NCBI RefSeq assembly: GCF_003711515.1
Contig: NW_021167079.1
Span: 4,139,476 to 4,203,475 of the forward strand
Direction of reading: 5' to 3'
DNA: 64,000 nt
Source: Sodiomyces alkalinus F11
Taxonomy: Eukaryota; Ascomycota; Sordariomycetes; Glomerellales; Plectosphaerellaceae
Shown: piece after piece, positions 21,734 through 33,509 of the stretch
Numbering within the stretch: the first letter of the stretch is position 1
Layout of the letters: each line of letters opens with the position of its first letter
Made by a program: the position numbers and the translations under genes
The notes under the pieces: generated by a model
Told to the model about the DNA's origin: nothing
Database searches by the model: none
Seen by the model: the letters and a program-made list of their open reading frames with translations, nothing else

Positions 21734-22642
21734 GTTGTGATGGAAGAAGCACCGAGCAAAACAAAAAAAGAACGACTAAATTTTGGTCTCTGCAGAAAGC
21801 ACGCGGTTTAGTTCCGGAACCTTGGCTCACATGGACTCGAGAGTATTGAAGCTTGGTAACACGACTGCTTGCTTAATTGGGAATTTGCAGTCATTTGCGA
21901 TATTGTGCTTGACATGCGGGTGGGTGAGTGCGAGCGCGAGAACTACCTCGAAGATCATGTCACGTGTTCCTAGAGGCTAAGTACAAGTACCTAAGACCTT
22001 GTCCCCAACACAGCTAGAGGGAGTTGCTTTCTGGTTCCTACTACTAATAAAGTGGCCCTGACGGACTCAACAAGCACTTTACATAATCATTTCCGTGTAA
22101 AGTGCTTCGGTCCTTTTGGCCCGTGCACTGACTGCACGAACCACATACGACGTCACGCTGAGCTAACATGCTTCGTGCATAACATCCCCTTAATAACGGC
22201 GACATACGATTTCAATAATCCATAGCTCATAATCGTCGACAACTATCGGCAACTCCTAGTTAGGCCCCGTACGGAGAGTACCGAAACTGTACGGATAGCA
22301 ATTTGAGTTCGTAAGGCTGCCGAAGCGCATTAGGATTCCTACTGGAAAATGTTTAACTGCCTCGAGCCGGTTTCAGGCTCTGTCACAAGCCCCCATGTCG
22401 GCCCCAAAGCGGCTATACTACTGTTCCTTCGCACACGGACTCTTACAATCACAAGACCAGTCCCTCGCCGAGCGCAGCTTTGGACCTTTGTCGCCCCCGG
22501 GGACGGGGTTCCTTTTTTTCTTCATTCCTGAACGAACTCATCTTGGGGTATCTCACTCTCACTCCGTACATGACCGGTATCGAATTCAGGGCCATCTCAA
22601 AGCATGTCATCAAAACTAGCCGTCTCCCTAGCCCCTGCATTC
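21734..22642. other. Intergenic region between SRP9/21 and Swd2
   Basis: 909 bp. The SRP promoter lies at the left end. GTACGGAGAGTACCG-like palindromic motifs lie at 22268-22300. No gene is supported. Confidence 0.45.
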
Positions 22643-23944
22643 TTACGCATGGGGGTCTGGGACCCAGAAGAGAACCTCCTGGTCGGCCGTGGCGAAGAAA
22701 TTGTACCTTGGATTGAACGCAAGCACGGCCGCTTGTCTCTTATCTTCCAGCACCCATGAGGGGTCCAGGGCCTTGTTTTCGGCAGGCTGGCTCAGAGTAT
22801 CCCAGACCAGTACATCCTTCTTCGACCCGCTCAGGACATAGCGCCCATCCACGGAGAAACTGCAGTCGCCGCTGGTCTCGGCAGGGCTCGGGTCGGTCCG
22901 CGGGGCGCCATTCCCCGTTGGGTCCTCACCGGCCGCGAGCCGATGTACCCCGCCTTCGGGCTTGCGCAAGTAGGCCTTGAGGTTACCATCGAACGCATCC
23001 AGAAGGAAGTGCCCGTTACCACGCGTCCCTAAGAGGATGTGTTTGCCGTCGTTGGAGAACTCCAGCTTGGTCCAGCCCTTCATAACAAACTGGGGATCAA
23101 CATCCCGGGCAACCTCGACCAAATCGAATATCGCAAAGGGGGCTTTGTCGTAGTTTCGGCAATCGTAGAGTAAGACGGTCCCCCCACTTGGCGACGCGAC
23201 GGCGAATATCTGACCAGATGGGTCGTAGGCTGCTAGTGCGGGGTTGTTGAGGAAGAGTTGTCCACACCACTGCTTTGTTGAGATGTTCCAGAGGCGGACG
23301 GTATTATCTTGACTGCACGAGATGAAGTTGTCGGCACCGGGATGCACTGCAAGGCAGGTGACACTGCGCTCATGTCCTTCGAAGTAGCGAATAAACGAGT
23401 TATCATGCGTCGCGAGATATCGAATGTGGTCTACAAAACGTTTTGAATGTCAGTCTTGGCTCAACTTCCCAGGTGGGGCACCGCCAAAAGACGGCGGTTG
23501 GGGTGTCGCCGACCATTCTGCTTCGTACTCGCGTAGATAATACTCGAGCTGGTGTGTGTGAATTTAGCGAGCTTTACGCCGTACTTCTTACTCAGTAGGC
23601 TTTTCGAGTGTTTCCCCTCCTTGACATTATAAATCTGAATCGTTTCATCGCTCTCGGACGTCATGAGGAGCTCTCCCGGATCATCGAAGTCGAGGGATAA
23701 TACTCGTGGTTGAGGACGGCCATCTTTGATATCTTCCCTATGGAACAGCTAAGTCATACAGCACAGGTTAGCAGCTACCGGGAGTAAACAGGAAGTCCAT
23801 TATATTAGATACCTTGGTTGGGCGGAAGTTCGCTATGACGTCGCTCAGCCGCGAAGTTGTGTTCCCCGTATTTCTTGTAAGATTTAGCGATGCTCCCTGG
23901 AGGGCAGCCGGGCCGTGATCGAGGTCCATTGGTGTTGACGCCAT
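22643..23944 (-). CDS. swd2: Swd2/WDR82 WD40 protein (COMPASS and 3'-end processing)
   Basis: Exons are 23944-23813, 23748-23514 and 23430-22643 (384 aa). WD40 repeats follow one another: VLSLDFDDPGELLMTSESDE, IRYFEGHERSVTCLAVHPG, DNFISCSQDNTVRLWNI, and later SFSVDGRYVLSGSKKDVLVW. STKQN-D-HIRYLATHDN matches the signature stretch of Swd2/WDR82 (STK.ND.IRYLSLHDN in homologues). That match fixes intron 2 to a weak GTCGGC donor, with the D codon split across it. In yeast, Swd2 works in the Set1/COMPASS H3K4 methyltransferase and in the cleavage and polyadenylation factor. A polar insertion between repeats (GEDPTGNGAPRTDPSPAET) is specific to this protein. It is divergent from the Oac1-like gene. 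Confidence 0.92.
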
Positions 23945-24871
23945 AGTGGCAGTTCTTTAGCCCCAGCTGCTGGGCTGGGGGCGTTGCAATGTTTCTCTGT
24001 CAAGTCCTTCCTAGCGGTCGTTCCGAGAAGGCGGGTGGTACTACGTGGGAGGGCAAGGCTGGCTCCTCAGGACCCGTGGGGAGCAGAGGAATCAAGGTAT
24101 ATAACTACAAAGCAACAAGATAGATGTTCGTGCTCGATATAGAAGCGGTACTATAATTATTTCGCTGGGTCTGTGGCTGGATGAGAGTCGAGGATATTGA
24201 GAAGATTGGAGATAACTGACCCGTTGAAAAAGACACCGCGGGGCAAAAGTCGAAGCTGTCGAAGCAGCTTCGGTCTGCAGTTCAGGTACAAGAGAAAATT
24301 AGCCAATCATAATTTTTCCTTAGCTCACCGCCCTTACCCTCAGGGCTGGTCTGGGGTAAAAGCTCTCATGTCGAATGGCAGGTCTTCAATGGGAAGTGCA
24401 CGGGCCAGTAGAAGTCCCAGCAAAATGTACATACCTATGTACCAGTCGGTGGACCCTTGGTTCCGTGCTCCGAGGCCGGCAAAGGCTATCCGCGGCTCCC
24501 GTTCATCACGCCAAAAGCGAATCAAAAAATAAAATACCCAGGCGCCGACTCGGAGTCAATGCTCGAAGGGCACGGTAAAATTTACCGACAACACCCCTCT
24601 GTCCTGCCAAGACCGACAGTGCGTAGTACGAAAGCAAAACGACCCATCCTTGACTTCATGGACCTGCGCCTCTAACTACCGTTCTGGAATTTCACAGGCT
24701 AGATCAGAAGACACTCTCCTTCGCGCTCGGTACCGGTGTTTGACTCTTTGGGTGTCAACGCCAAAACTGGCCAGCCCTTAGTTGTCCATAACCCCCCCAC
24801 GTTGCCGTTGGGAAGACTCGACATCTTCCCTGTTACTCGTGTCTCTCGACTGAGCCGAACTATTGGCAATC
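23945..24871. other. Divergent region between swd2 and the carrier gene
   Basis: 927 bp. It contains both promoters; I see a GGCAGG/CAGGC-rich stretch but no conserved site, gene or repeat. Confidence 0.4.
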
Positions 24872-26082
24872 ATGGCCACTACAGCAGGGTACGCTGGGTC
24901 CTACTGCGCTTGCCCCTACCGCTAGTCAACTCCAGGTCAGCAGAGCTAATCATGACGGCAGCGCGTTCATAGCTGGTGGCATTGCCGCCTGTGGTGCGGT
25001 CACGGCCACCCATCCCTTTGAGACGGTCAAGATCCGGTACGGCAGCTCCATTGTCATGCCCTCGTGGTTTTTCCTCGATTCGCCGTCATATCTTGCTAAC
25101 CTTTGGCGCATCGGTTCAGCATGCAACTTCAGGGCGAACTCCAAGACAAAGGCCACCAACCCCACAAGTACCGAGGCCCCTTTCAGGGCGTGTCTGTGAT
25201 TGTGCGCCATGAAGGCGTTCGGGGGATATACCGCGGTATAGGAAGCGCCTACATCTACCAGATCCTGCTCAACGGCTGCCGCCTGGGCTTCTACGAACCC
25301 ATGCGAAACGCCCTGACGACTCTCGTTTTCCAAGACAACCGTGTACAGAGCCTCGGCGTCAACATGTTTTGCGGTGCTGCTTCCGGTATTATCGGTGCTG
25401 CTGCGGGCAGTCCCTTCTTCCTTGTCAAGACACGACTCCAGAGCTATTCTCCCTTCTTGCCCGTGGGCACGCAACACGAGTACAGGAATGCTGTGCACGG
25501 CTTCACGTCCATATACCGGACGGAGGGCGTTAGGGGACTGTACCGTGGCGTGAGTGCTGCTATGATCAGGACTGGCTTCGGTAGCTCAGTCCAGCTACCC
25601 ACCTATTTCTTCGCCAAGAGGAGATTGGTCAAGCACTTTGGCATGGAAGAGGGCCCGGCACTGCACCTAAGCAGCAGTGCCGTGAGTGGATTTGTTGTCT
25701 GTTGCGTTATGCATCCACCTGGTGAGTTGTCACCTCCTTTTTCTTTTCTTCTTCTTACTTTTTACACCGCTTTTCCCCCGTGCTGGGGAGCTGCACTGTA
25801 TCCAGGTGATACTTTTCTTTTTGTGGCTAACATGATCCTCAAGATACCATCATGTCTCGTCTTTACAACCAGAACGGAGGCCTTTATAAAGGTGTCTTTG
25901 ACTGCTTGTTCAAGACAATTCGGACCGAGGGCTTCCTCGCCATCTACAAGGGCTTCATCCCTCACCTCACCCGTATCCTACCACACACCATCCTGACCCT
26001 CAGTTTGGCAGAACAGACCAACTTGTTCGTGAGGTTAGTGGAAAAGAGAGTGTTGTCTCAGGAGTACTTGGAAAGCCTATGA
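24872..26082 (+). CDS. Mitochondrial solute carrier, oxaloacetate carrier Oac1-like
   Basis: Exons are 24872-24888, 24941-25036, 25120-25721 and 25844-26082 (317 aa). The first exon is only 17 nt and encodes MATTA plus part of a glycine codon. Three mitochondrial-carrier repeats are visible with their P-x-x-x-x-[KR] signatures: HPFETVKIRMQLQ, SPFFLVKTRLQ and HPPDTIMSRLYNQ. The missing acidic residue in the second signature and QSYSPFLPVGTQHEYRNAVHG are features of the Oac1 group, which exchanges oxaloacetate, sulphate and thiosulphate across the inner membrane. Substrate is by family only. Intron 1 ends in tandem CAGCAG, so two in-frame proteins differing by one residue are possible. A 13-G run lies 26 bp after the stop. 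Confidence 0.88.
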
Positions 26083-26108
26083 TCTTGTTTGGCACAGTTT
26101 GAAATGCT

Positions 26109-26121
26109 GGGGGGGGGGGGG
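26109..26121. repeat. Poly-G tract (13 G)
   Basis: A homopolymer of 13 guanines just downstream of the carrier stop codon. Such runs are rare and prone to slippage and sequencing error. Confidence 0.9.
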
Positions 26122-26324
26122 CGCGATCCCCAGTTTTGTAAATGATACTACCTTGCATATATGGGCGGAGTTCGCGTGGATACAATATTATATAGCAGAG
26201 CATGGCATGGCATGGTACGGCCGAAGTCAAGTCGAAAAGGGGACCCGGAAGTGCGCTACACGAGGTGGCCGGGGAATGTCAGCGGGGTGTGAAGCCTTCA
26301 AAGAAGTCAAATATGTTCGACTAG

Positions 26325-27703
26325 CTATCCCCGGATGGATCTTTCACATCCATAACATAGCTTCCGAGCCGAGGTCGAAGTCTCTTGTGATATTCTTTCA
26401 TGCGACTCGCCATTCTCACCAATCTCTCCGATTTCCCCTTTCCACCTCGCATCGCCTTGCTCGTCCAGTGTCATGCCGCAGACACTACACGACTGGTCGC
26501 CTCTCACCTTCATGAGCTTCTCGGTCGTGCGGACCACGTTGGCAATGACGTTGGATTGGTTCTCCTCCACCTCGGCGAAATACCGCGCCATGACAGCCTC
26601 GATGCTAAGTTCCTTGTGCGAGACGACGGTGGCGGTGGCGGAGCTCTCCCCTTCCACGACAAGGTCCGTCAGCGCCACCTCTTTCATGCCGTTATACGCG
26701 AGTAGCTCGCGTCGGAATACGTCTCGAAGGGGGTAGTATACGGGAACAGTCCGCCCCTCGTTGTTGGTGCTGCGGGTATTTCCCGTGTTCAGGTTCGCCA
26801 CGCCTGCTGCTGCAATTTCTTCCACTACCCCTCCAGGGGCGGCGTCTGATGGCAGAGGGGCAGCGGCAGCGGCAACAGGAACGGGGAAAGGGAAAGGTCC
26901 GTCCGCGACCAGCCATGGGACGGCCAGGCCTCTCCCCTTGGCCGCCGCACCGAGGGTGAGTTCCGCCAGCGCCGTGGTCGTAGACCCCAACATCAAGGCG
27001 TCGCAGTTTTTCTCCACGGCCGTTGCGAGGAGGAGATGCCGCACGAAGATGCGCAGCACGTCGACGCGGGACGTCACGGACGGAAGGGCTTGTAGGAGCT
27101 TCCGCACCTGGGCGGCGGGGGGCAAACTCGAATCCCGCGGGGGCATAGCGGACCAGTCCATAGTCGGCGCGTCCAATATGGCGGTAAGGGGCACGATCTC
27201 GAGGGAAGCGAGGGGGAAGCGGGACTGGTAGGTACGCAGAAGGCGGGAAGCGGGGGTGTCTGGCGGCTCGGCCGCGTCGCCATGGTCTGAGAGGTCGGTA
27301 TCGATGTGAATGGCCGTCAAATCATACGCGACTCGCGGATTGCGCTCTCTGAGACTCCGCAGGTTCTCATGCAAGATGTGGAGGAGACCCGTGGACGAAG
27401 CGCCGAACGAGAGGGCGACGAGGTAGCGCGGGGGTGGAGGGGCCTGAGGCCTGTCGATGCCTGCGGCAGCGCGAACCTCCTTAAGCGCCGTGACCATGCG
27501 CTTAACAACTTTTTGGGTAATGTATTGGCCATAGCATGATCTGGGCTGACGGGTCAGACTTGCGATTCAAAGCGCGAAGAGGAAAAGGAAGAGGAATTAA
27601 AGGCTCACTCGCAGACCGGCTCAAGTCTCACTTTGAGCGTGGCGGGATAGGACTTGCATCTTCGGCAAGGTGGGCTGGCGCATGGTAGTTCGCCGTCACT
27701 CAT
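26325..27703 (-). CDS. ncs2: Cytoplasmic tRNA 2-thiolation protein Ctu2/Ncs2
   Basis: Exons are 27703-27609 and 27540-26325 (436 aa). With the partner Ctu1/Ncs6 it thiolates U34 of the Lys, Glu and Gln tRNAs (mcm5s2U). The N-terminus has metal-type cysteines (CASPPCRRC, then VCESCYGQY across the 68-nt intron). The core has LVALSFGASSTGLLHIL, a degenerate PP-loop as is usual for Ctu2. It continues with ALMLGSTTTALAELTL and GRGLAVPWL, and with YYPLRDVFRRELLAYN. The C-terminus carries CSVCG and CYGC pairs. The segment after LVADGPFPFPVPV is a low-complexity A/P insertion. The upstream exon is needed: without it the protein would start at MVTALKEV and lose the cysteines. The join is in phase 2. 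Confidence 0.93.
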
Positions 27704-28171
27704 TTTCCATTTATTATCGCTTAAGAGTTAAAGTTGAACCGATTAGATTCTCCTTTCTTAAAGACGTTTAGTTCTCCAGGGCCCTGTTGGTGAAAAGAAA
27801 TTTGGCAAGCGATGCGAGGAGTGGCGACAATTAGTGTATATCATGGAAGCTAGGAATTGAAAAGAAGAGTACATGTACATGTTAGCTACTTGGGTTTATT
27901 CATTTGAACCACGAATATATTTGTCACTCCAAGTACTGGTTGATGGTTGAGTCAGAGCAGACATATGAAGAGAACTCGCAAATAACCAACCCACCAACCC
28001 ACCAACAACACAATACCCAAGGGCCCAAGGGCCCAAGGGAGAAGAGACATTCGTACCCTCGACATAGTAGCGATGAAAAATTTCACAATAATTTAAAGGT
28101 TCAATGGGCTCATGAAAACACCTCATCCAAGCCCCATACGTCCGCGTAGACACCCTTTACCCTTGACCCTT
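27704..28171. other. Spacer between the ncs2 promoter and kinase 3' end
   Basis: 468 bp. Short direct repeats occur: CCCACCAA units at about 27990 and CAAGGGCC at 28018-28038. No gene is seen. Confidence 0.45.
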
Positions 28172-29453
28172 TCACGTAAACTTGAATAAAACTCGTAGTG
28201 TAGGATGCTCCTCGAACCACTGACGATCTCTGTCCCACGCCTTCACGATCACATCCCTCCCTTCCCGCACCGCTCTCTCGACCTGTCCGGGTGTCCCCCA
28301 GTCGGGTACAGTGCTACCAAAAACAACGAGGTGCGTCCCGACGTGCAACGCCGTCCGGAAGGCGAAGTCGGCATCTACCGTGCCATACCCTTCGACCAAC
28401 CCCTGAATCACCCAAGCGCCCGCATCGACACCTTTGAAGAGGACAAACTCGAACAGCTCTGCCACCATCTTCCGACGTCAAGAGGTGCCACAGCGAGTTG
28501 GCACAGTTCCCAGTCGACGACGAATACGGGCATCTCTCCCGACCCCAGGGGCTCGTCTCGAAGAAGAATACTGCGACAAAGTGCTGTTCAGCGAAAATCC
28601 GATTGCGTGGCAGGGAAGACGCTACAAGATACGGCACGATGAACAACATACTTGCCCGGCCAGAAATCGCCATGGATGACCCGCAGCTTACTTTCGTCCC
28701 GCAGCTCGTCCTGCGTTACCTTGGCAATGTCGCCAAACAGCTGCGCGCATCCGCCTAGGATTTCCGGGAAATGGTCAATCGTCTGCGCGAGGCGTACATA
28801 ATTGACCCAGTGCTTGAGGCCCTGCATCTCGCTGTTCCCCGCCGCGACATCTCGGAGGTCCTTCTGCTCTGGAGCACTGCCCCAATTGTGGAAGAAGCGT
28901 AGCCAGCGGCCCAAGTCACGCCCCAGTGCGACATAAGAGGCTCTGAGCGCCTCGGGAGTAGGACTCGGGTAATTCTTGAGGATGAAGGTCTTGAGGGCGA
29001 CGGCGCTCTGTTGGTACTCCTGCACCTGGGTACATGTCTCCTGATCAAAGTAGAGCAACCTGGGCGCCCGAATGGAAAAGAGCGGGCTAGTGACGGGAGG
29101 GCACTGGGCTAGAGCGCGTAAAGACCGTTCTTCGGCAAGCTGTTTCTCCCCGGGTACATATTTTCGGTCAGTCTTGGGACTTTCTACTCGAGCGCGAAGG
29201 ATGTCGTCGGACGCACACAGCGGGACTTGGACAACTCAAAGTCGCCATTAGAGGCTAAGAATGCCTCGCCATGTTTGATGACAACGTCCTTCGTACCGTC
29301 CGGTAGTGGGGTGGCCAGTGCAGCGCGGTAGATGAAGTTGGCGGTTCCCCCGCTCAGGGGATGGGCAGTGTCAAAAGAGTAGGCGGTCTCGGCCAGCTCT
29401 GTCTGGAGCCGTTGGAGGAGGTTCTTGATATCCGGAGGGGCATTGTTTGTCAT
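28172..29453 (-). CDS. APH-fold kinase-like protein with an apparent frameshift
   Basis: Exons are 29453-29217, 29139-28652 and 28570-28172 (about 374 aa if the frame is continuous). The aminoglycoside-phosphotransferase/choline-kinase fold is shown by [12 protein letters not shown] (nucleotide loop), VVIKHGE (ATP lysine), [13 protein letters not shown] (catalytic HGD, spliced across the 81-nt intron) and [10 protein letters not shown] (metal-binding D). Directly after APLDVG the frame is lost: the next conserved block [13 protein letters not shown] lies in another frame, with AG at 28470-28469 in place of one codon, as if 1 nt were missing. Either the gene is broken, the assembly has an indel, or an unrecognised event corrects it. 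Fungal genes of this type are numerous and their substrates unknown. The protein would be cytosolic; no targeting signal is seen. Confidence 0.75.
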
Positions 29454-31185
29454 GATTTATGATGAACGGAAGGGGGAGAAAAGAGAAATGATACTGAGCT
29501 TCTCGAGTGAAATGGTATCGAAGGGTAAGGCTAAGGCTAAGGCTGGCTCGAGGTATTGAGTACGAAGACCAGAATGTCTGCCAGAGGCCAAGCGACAAAA
29601 GCTATGTGTGTGTTTGGGTGCTACAGCGAGGCGACCCAAGGCTACCTTACTCTGTAAGACAAGAGCGTTCGGGCTTCCGAGGTAACAGCCGGAGATGATG
29701 TGAGGTGAGGTGGTTACCTGTAGTATGAGAGCGAGCTATCCCAAGAGCAGAGATACAGAAGAGGAAGAGGAATCGCGATGTTGTCCTTCCCATCGATGCA
29801 GCAAAAGTCCTACCTCGAAAGTGCCAAAGAGTTCCCAAGTTTTAGGAAACGGGGTGGGCGTGCAGCGGATTCCCCGCGTCAGATGGCCATCGAAACGAAA
29901 TGTGATTTCAGGTGCAGGTGCGTTGCAACTTACGGATAAGTTATTCGGGGAAGTGGCGTATGGACTGGACAATTCCATGATTTAGTGGAGACAGACTTTC
30001 GTTACCCAGGTATTTCGTACATAACCAAGTGCAGGGCGGTTAAAGCTTCGTATTCATCTTTCACCTTTGACCAGGGCCAGGTGAACCAACCTTGGATGGT
30101 GTTAGTTGTTACCTGTAGGTAGTTGTCGCGCACGTCGTCTCAGAACCCTCAGCTTACGAGGCAATACCTCATGCGCAAATGTACAGTGTTAAGACACTGT
30201 TTTTTTTGACCCCAGCCAATGCGTGACGTCGAACTCGGATTTGGCCCAATCCCATATCACCATACTTACCTTGCATGTGTGACTCTTCGTGGCTCACACT
30301 GTTTCGATATGCGCCAGGCACCCCATCGCCAATCACGCCCCACCCAACCAACCCCCTGCTTGATACAGGGTCTCCGGCAGTGCGCCAGAAAACAAGACCC
30401 GGAAGTTGGAACTAAAAGGTACGAAGTACTTCGTACAGAGTAATAATAAAGTTTTAACGCCCCAGTCCTATCATTTGCGACCATCCAAACCACCCCAACA
30501 CTTCTCTCCCCTCTGCAACCCCAACCGTTCGCCAAGGATGCTGTTTCAATGAAACGGACGCTTCTGTGCTCCTTATTATGTACCCGTACCGTACACTCAG
30601 CTCAGACTAACGCCATCCATCCGTACCGTACTTCGTACACAGACGAGTTATGCAAACGCTCTCTTGACCAAGCCAACTAATTAGTTGCCAATCCGTAGCC
30701 GACGGCCTTCTCGACCGTGACCCGCAGCATGCTTTGCGCCCTCGGCTCTTTTGTCTCAAACCTTTTGGTCATATTTGCATCGATCCACCCTCGCCAAAAA
30801 GCTTAGCCCTCCGGCTCTCCCACTTGCCCCGTAAACTCGCAGTCAACGATCGAACGACAGGAACACGCCTAGGCCTGCCTGCCCTCACACTACGGATACT
30901 CGATTCCCTTTTCATTCATACATACTTTGTTTCTCCTCTACGATCCCTCGCCTCTTGCGCAAGAATAATTCGCGATAAACCTGCACCATCGTCTTCTTGT
31001 ACACAGCTACGAGCCCGACAGCTTGGAACTCGTCCTACGCTACGTCGCCTCAGCACCATCACCCGACCTCCCCCAACCTCCCGTGTTTTCACTACAGATA
31101 CTCGGACACAGGTGCGCTTGACGTGGACTGTTCGCATACCTCGTTCACCGGCCCCTTTCTCTTTCTCTTTCAGTGACTTTGCGCC
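29454..31185. other. Divergent intergenic region with perfect 18-nt palindrome
   Basis: 1.7 kb. It contains GTACGAAGTACTTCGTAC at 30419-30436 and further CGTACTTCGTAC copies near 30625. The last 500 bp are a C/T-rich leader for the PH-domain gene. No gene is supported. Confidence 0.5.
30419..30436. repeat. 18-nt perfect palindrome of the GTACGAAGTAC family
   Basis: The sequence is its own reverse complement over 18 nt. Related half-sites recur in other spacers (near 9049, 18588, 38025, 55043). Confidence 0.85.
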
Positions 31186-32544
31186 ATGTCTCCGCAAGCC
31201 CAGGTGCTCCCTGTGCTACCGGAGCAAAGCCCTGCCATTACCATACCACCGCCCACAACCCTTAGATGCGATCCCAAGCACAACCGCCTTCGGCAAAGGG
31301 TCGCACGGGATACCTACACCTCGCCCGTCAATCAGAACGGGAGCTTCGAGTCGGATCGTGTGGTGAAAAGCGGCCACGTTCAAAAGCGTACGCAGAAGAC
31401 CAAGGTTAGCTCCCCGTTTCCCGGCTCTTCCGCCCGATTCACCCCTGCGACTGTGACCCCCCGTATTGACTAACACCGGCAACCCTGTGCCCTGTGCTAG
31501 GCTTGGAAACCCGTCTACCTAGTCCTACGACCGAATGCACTATTCATCTACAAAACAGAAAAGGAGGACAAATTGAGGCACAAAATCAACCTGTCTGATC
31601 TCACGGCGGTCGCGTTACTCAAAGATCCGAAGCATAGGAGAAAACATGTATTCGGGTGCTTCTCTCCAGCGAGAAACTATCATTTCCAAGCGAACAATGA
31701 AGACGACGCCCACGACTGGGTCGAACTAATAAGGGGCCACGCCCGCATCGACGAGGAAGAAGAGGAGCTCCTTCTAGCCAGCCCTACCGGACAGCACTCG
31801 TCATATTTACCCCCAATACCTGGCGCCGGAAACCCGACGGTTGTGGCATCGCGGGAAAGATTTTTTTCCAGCTCCCCGGAGCCTTTCGATCTTCAAACTT
31901 CTCAACTCGCACCCGGGGAGTTACGCAGGCCGCCAACGATGCTGGAAACGGCGGGCTATTCTGGTAACGAACTAGGATCACACTCCGACCTGTCGGACAC
32001 AGATGTCCATCGCATGCGGGGAATGTCGATAGAAGATCTCGCAGTGCAGCATCCAGCGACAGGCTCAGGCTCAGGCTCGGGTTCGGGATCTGGCACACTC
32101 GGCGCCAGTTCAACGAGCAAACCGATGCTGGGCCAGCGAAATTCAAGTCAAGCGAGCGGCCTGCATACCGAACATGACCCGGACCGCGTCATCTGGCACG
32201 GCTGGCTGTGGCTCCTGCGGAACAAGGGCGGTGTAAGGCAGTGGAAACGACAGTGGGCGGTGTTGCGGCCTCGGAATTTCATCCTGTACAAGGACGAGTC
32301 GGAGTACACGGCGCAGTTTATCAGGCCCATGTCGAGCATCGTGGACGTCGTGGACGTCGACCCCATCAGCAGGACCAAGATCAACTGCCTGCAACTCATC
32401 ACGGAAGAAAAGAGCTACCGGTTCTGCGCCCCCGACGAGGAATCGCTGGTCCATTGTCTGGGTGCCTTCAAAAGCCTTCTTGCCAAGAGGCGCGAACTCG
32501 AAGCTCGGGCTGCCGCAGGAAACAACTCGACACCTGCTGTGTGA
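31186..32544 (+). CDS. Tandem PH-domain protein, Opy1-like
   Basis: Exons are 31186-31404 and 31501-32544 (420 aa); the 96-nt intron starts with the weak donor GTTAGC and has a clear CTAAC branch point. The first PH domain is at about residues 58-155 (VVKSGHVQKRTQKTKAWK, ending in DDAHDWVELIRGHA). A second lies at about 300-400 (WHGWLWLLRNKGGVRQWKRQ, later ESLVHCLGAFKSLLAKR). A serine/glycine-rich linker includes a GS repeat. Two PH domains at these positions resemble yeast Opy1, a phosphoinositide-binding regulator at the plasma membrane. Membrane binding is likely from the domains; the Opy1 orthology is a guess from architecture. There is no transmembrane segment or catalytic domain. Confidence 0.8.
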
Positions 32545-33509
32545 CAGCCGTTTTTTGGGGGCGGCGGGGTGGGGCTTACCCCCCGAGTCAAGAAACGTGG
32601 GGTGCCTGCAAGTCCTATAGCTCGGGGCTTGAGTGGCGCTGAGGGGAGGCGTTGGATCTATGCGCACAATCGAGCGAGGCACGGCCTGTACGCTTATGAT
32701 TGATCACATGGCGAAAGCAGGAGCCTTGCTCAGCCTTGGGGCAGTGTGTCCAGGTGGATCAGGCGCACGTACCTGGATTTCATTTACGATATGACAACGA
32801 CCATCACACGACGATGACGACGACGACATACGATTACATACGACTAGCGATATTTGTTGGAAATAAAAATGAGCCGCTCGGTGCGATAAGGGCTTTTGCG
32901 ACGGAGGACTTGGACTTTTGAGGTACTGATCTAGTTACTGGGTAAGGTACCTAACTACCTACCTAAGGTACCTACCAGACTTTTGAGCGTTATGAATCGG
33001 TTTGAACGCGATACCTACAATACGTACCTTATCTGATTTAATCTCGCACGTGTACTTGATTCTTTGTCTTGTAATACTACGAGGTATTGCGGTGGATGCA
33101 TCGTCGTCTTTTTCGACCACGGGGAACTCTTGAGGCTTCGATGGTTGGATGTTTAACATCCCCCCTTGTCAACCCCCGCTCCCACCATCCATCCCCCTTT
33201 ACACCTCCTGAACCTGGGAGAGGGTGGTGAACTATAAATGTCATCTGCCCCAACCAGGTCAAGGGGGGGTTCTCGCCATGGAAGGTATGTCTACTCGTCT
33301 CACTACACGGCCTGCCCAAGAATACACGATGTCTCTTGATAATGGGAATGATCGGTAGATGTTGCATCTATACTGATGGATGAAGTCCTGTGTATAACTA
33401 GAAAAATGGTACATAATCTGCCTCCTATCCACAATTCATCAGAGGATGGCCCAGAAGACGACCATGCCGCCTCGATGTTTCGCGTTGACTTGACTTCTCA
33501 ATCTGCATC
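32545..33509. other. Intergenic region with AGGTACCT palindromes
   Basis: 965 bp. Two AAGGTACCTA motifs lie at 32944 and 32965, and a (GAC)-type short repeat at 32812-32826. The GH5 promoter must lie in the right half. No gene is seen. Confidence 0.5.

Noticed and set aside
22831..23022. Small minus-strand frame inside swd2 as a separate peptide gene
   Set aside because: It lies within the coding sequence of swd2 in another frame and has no support of its own.
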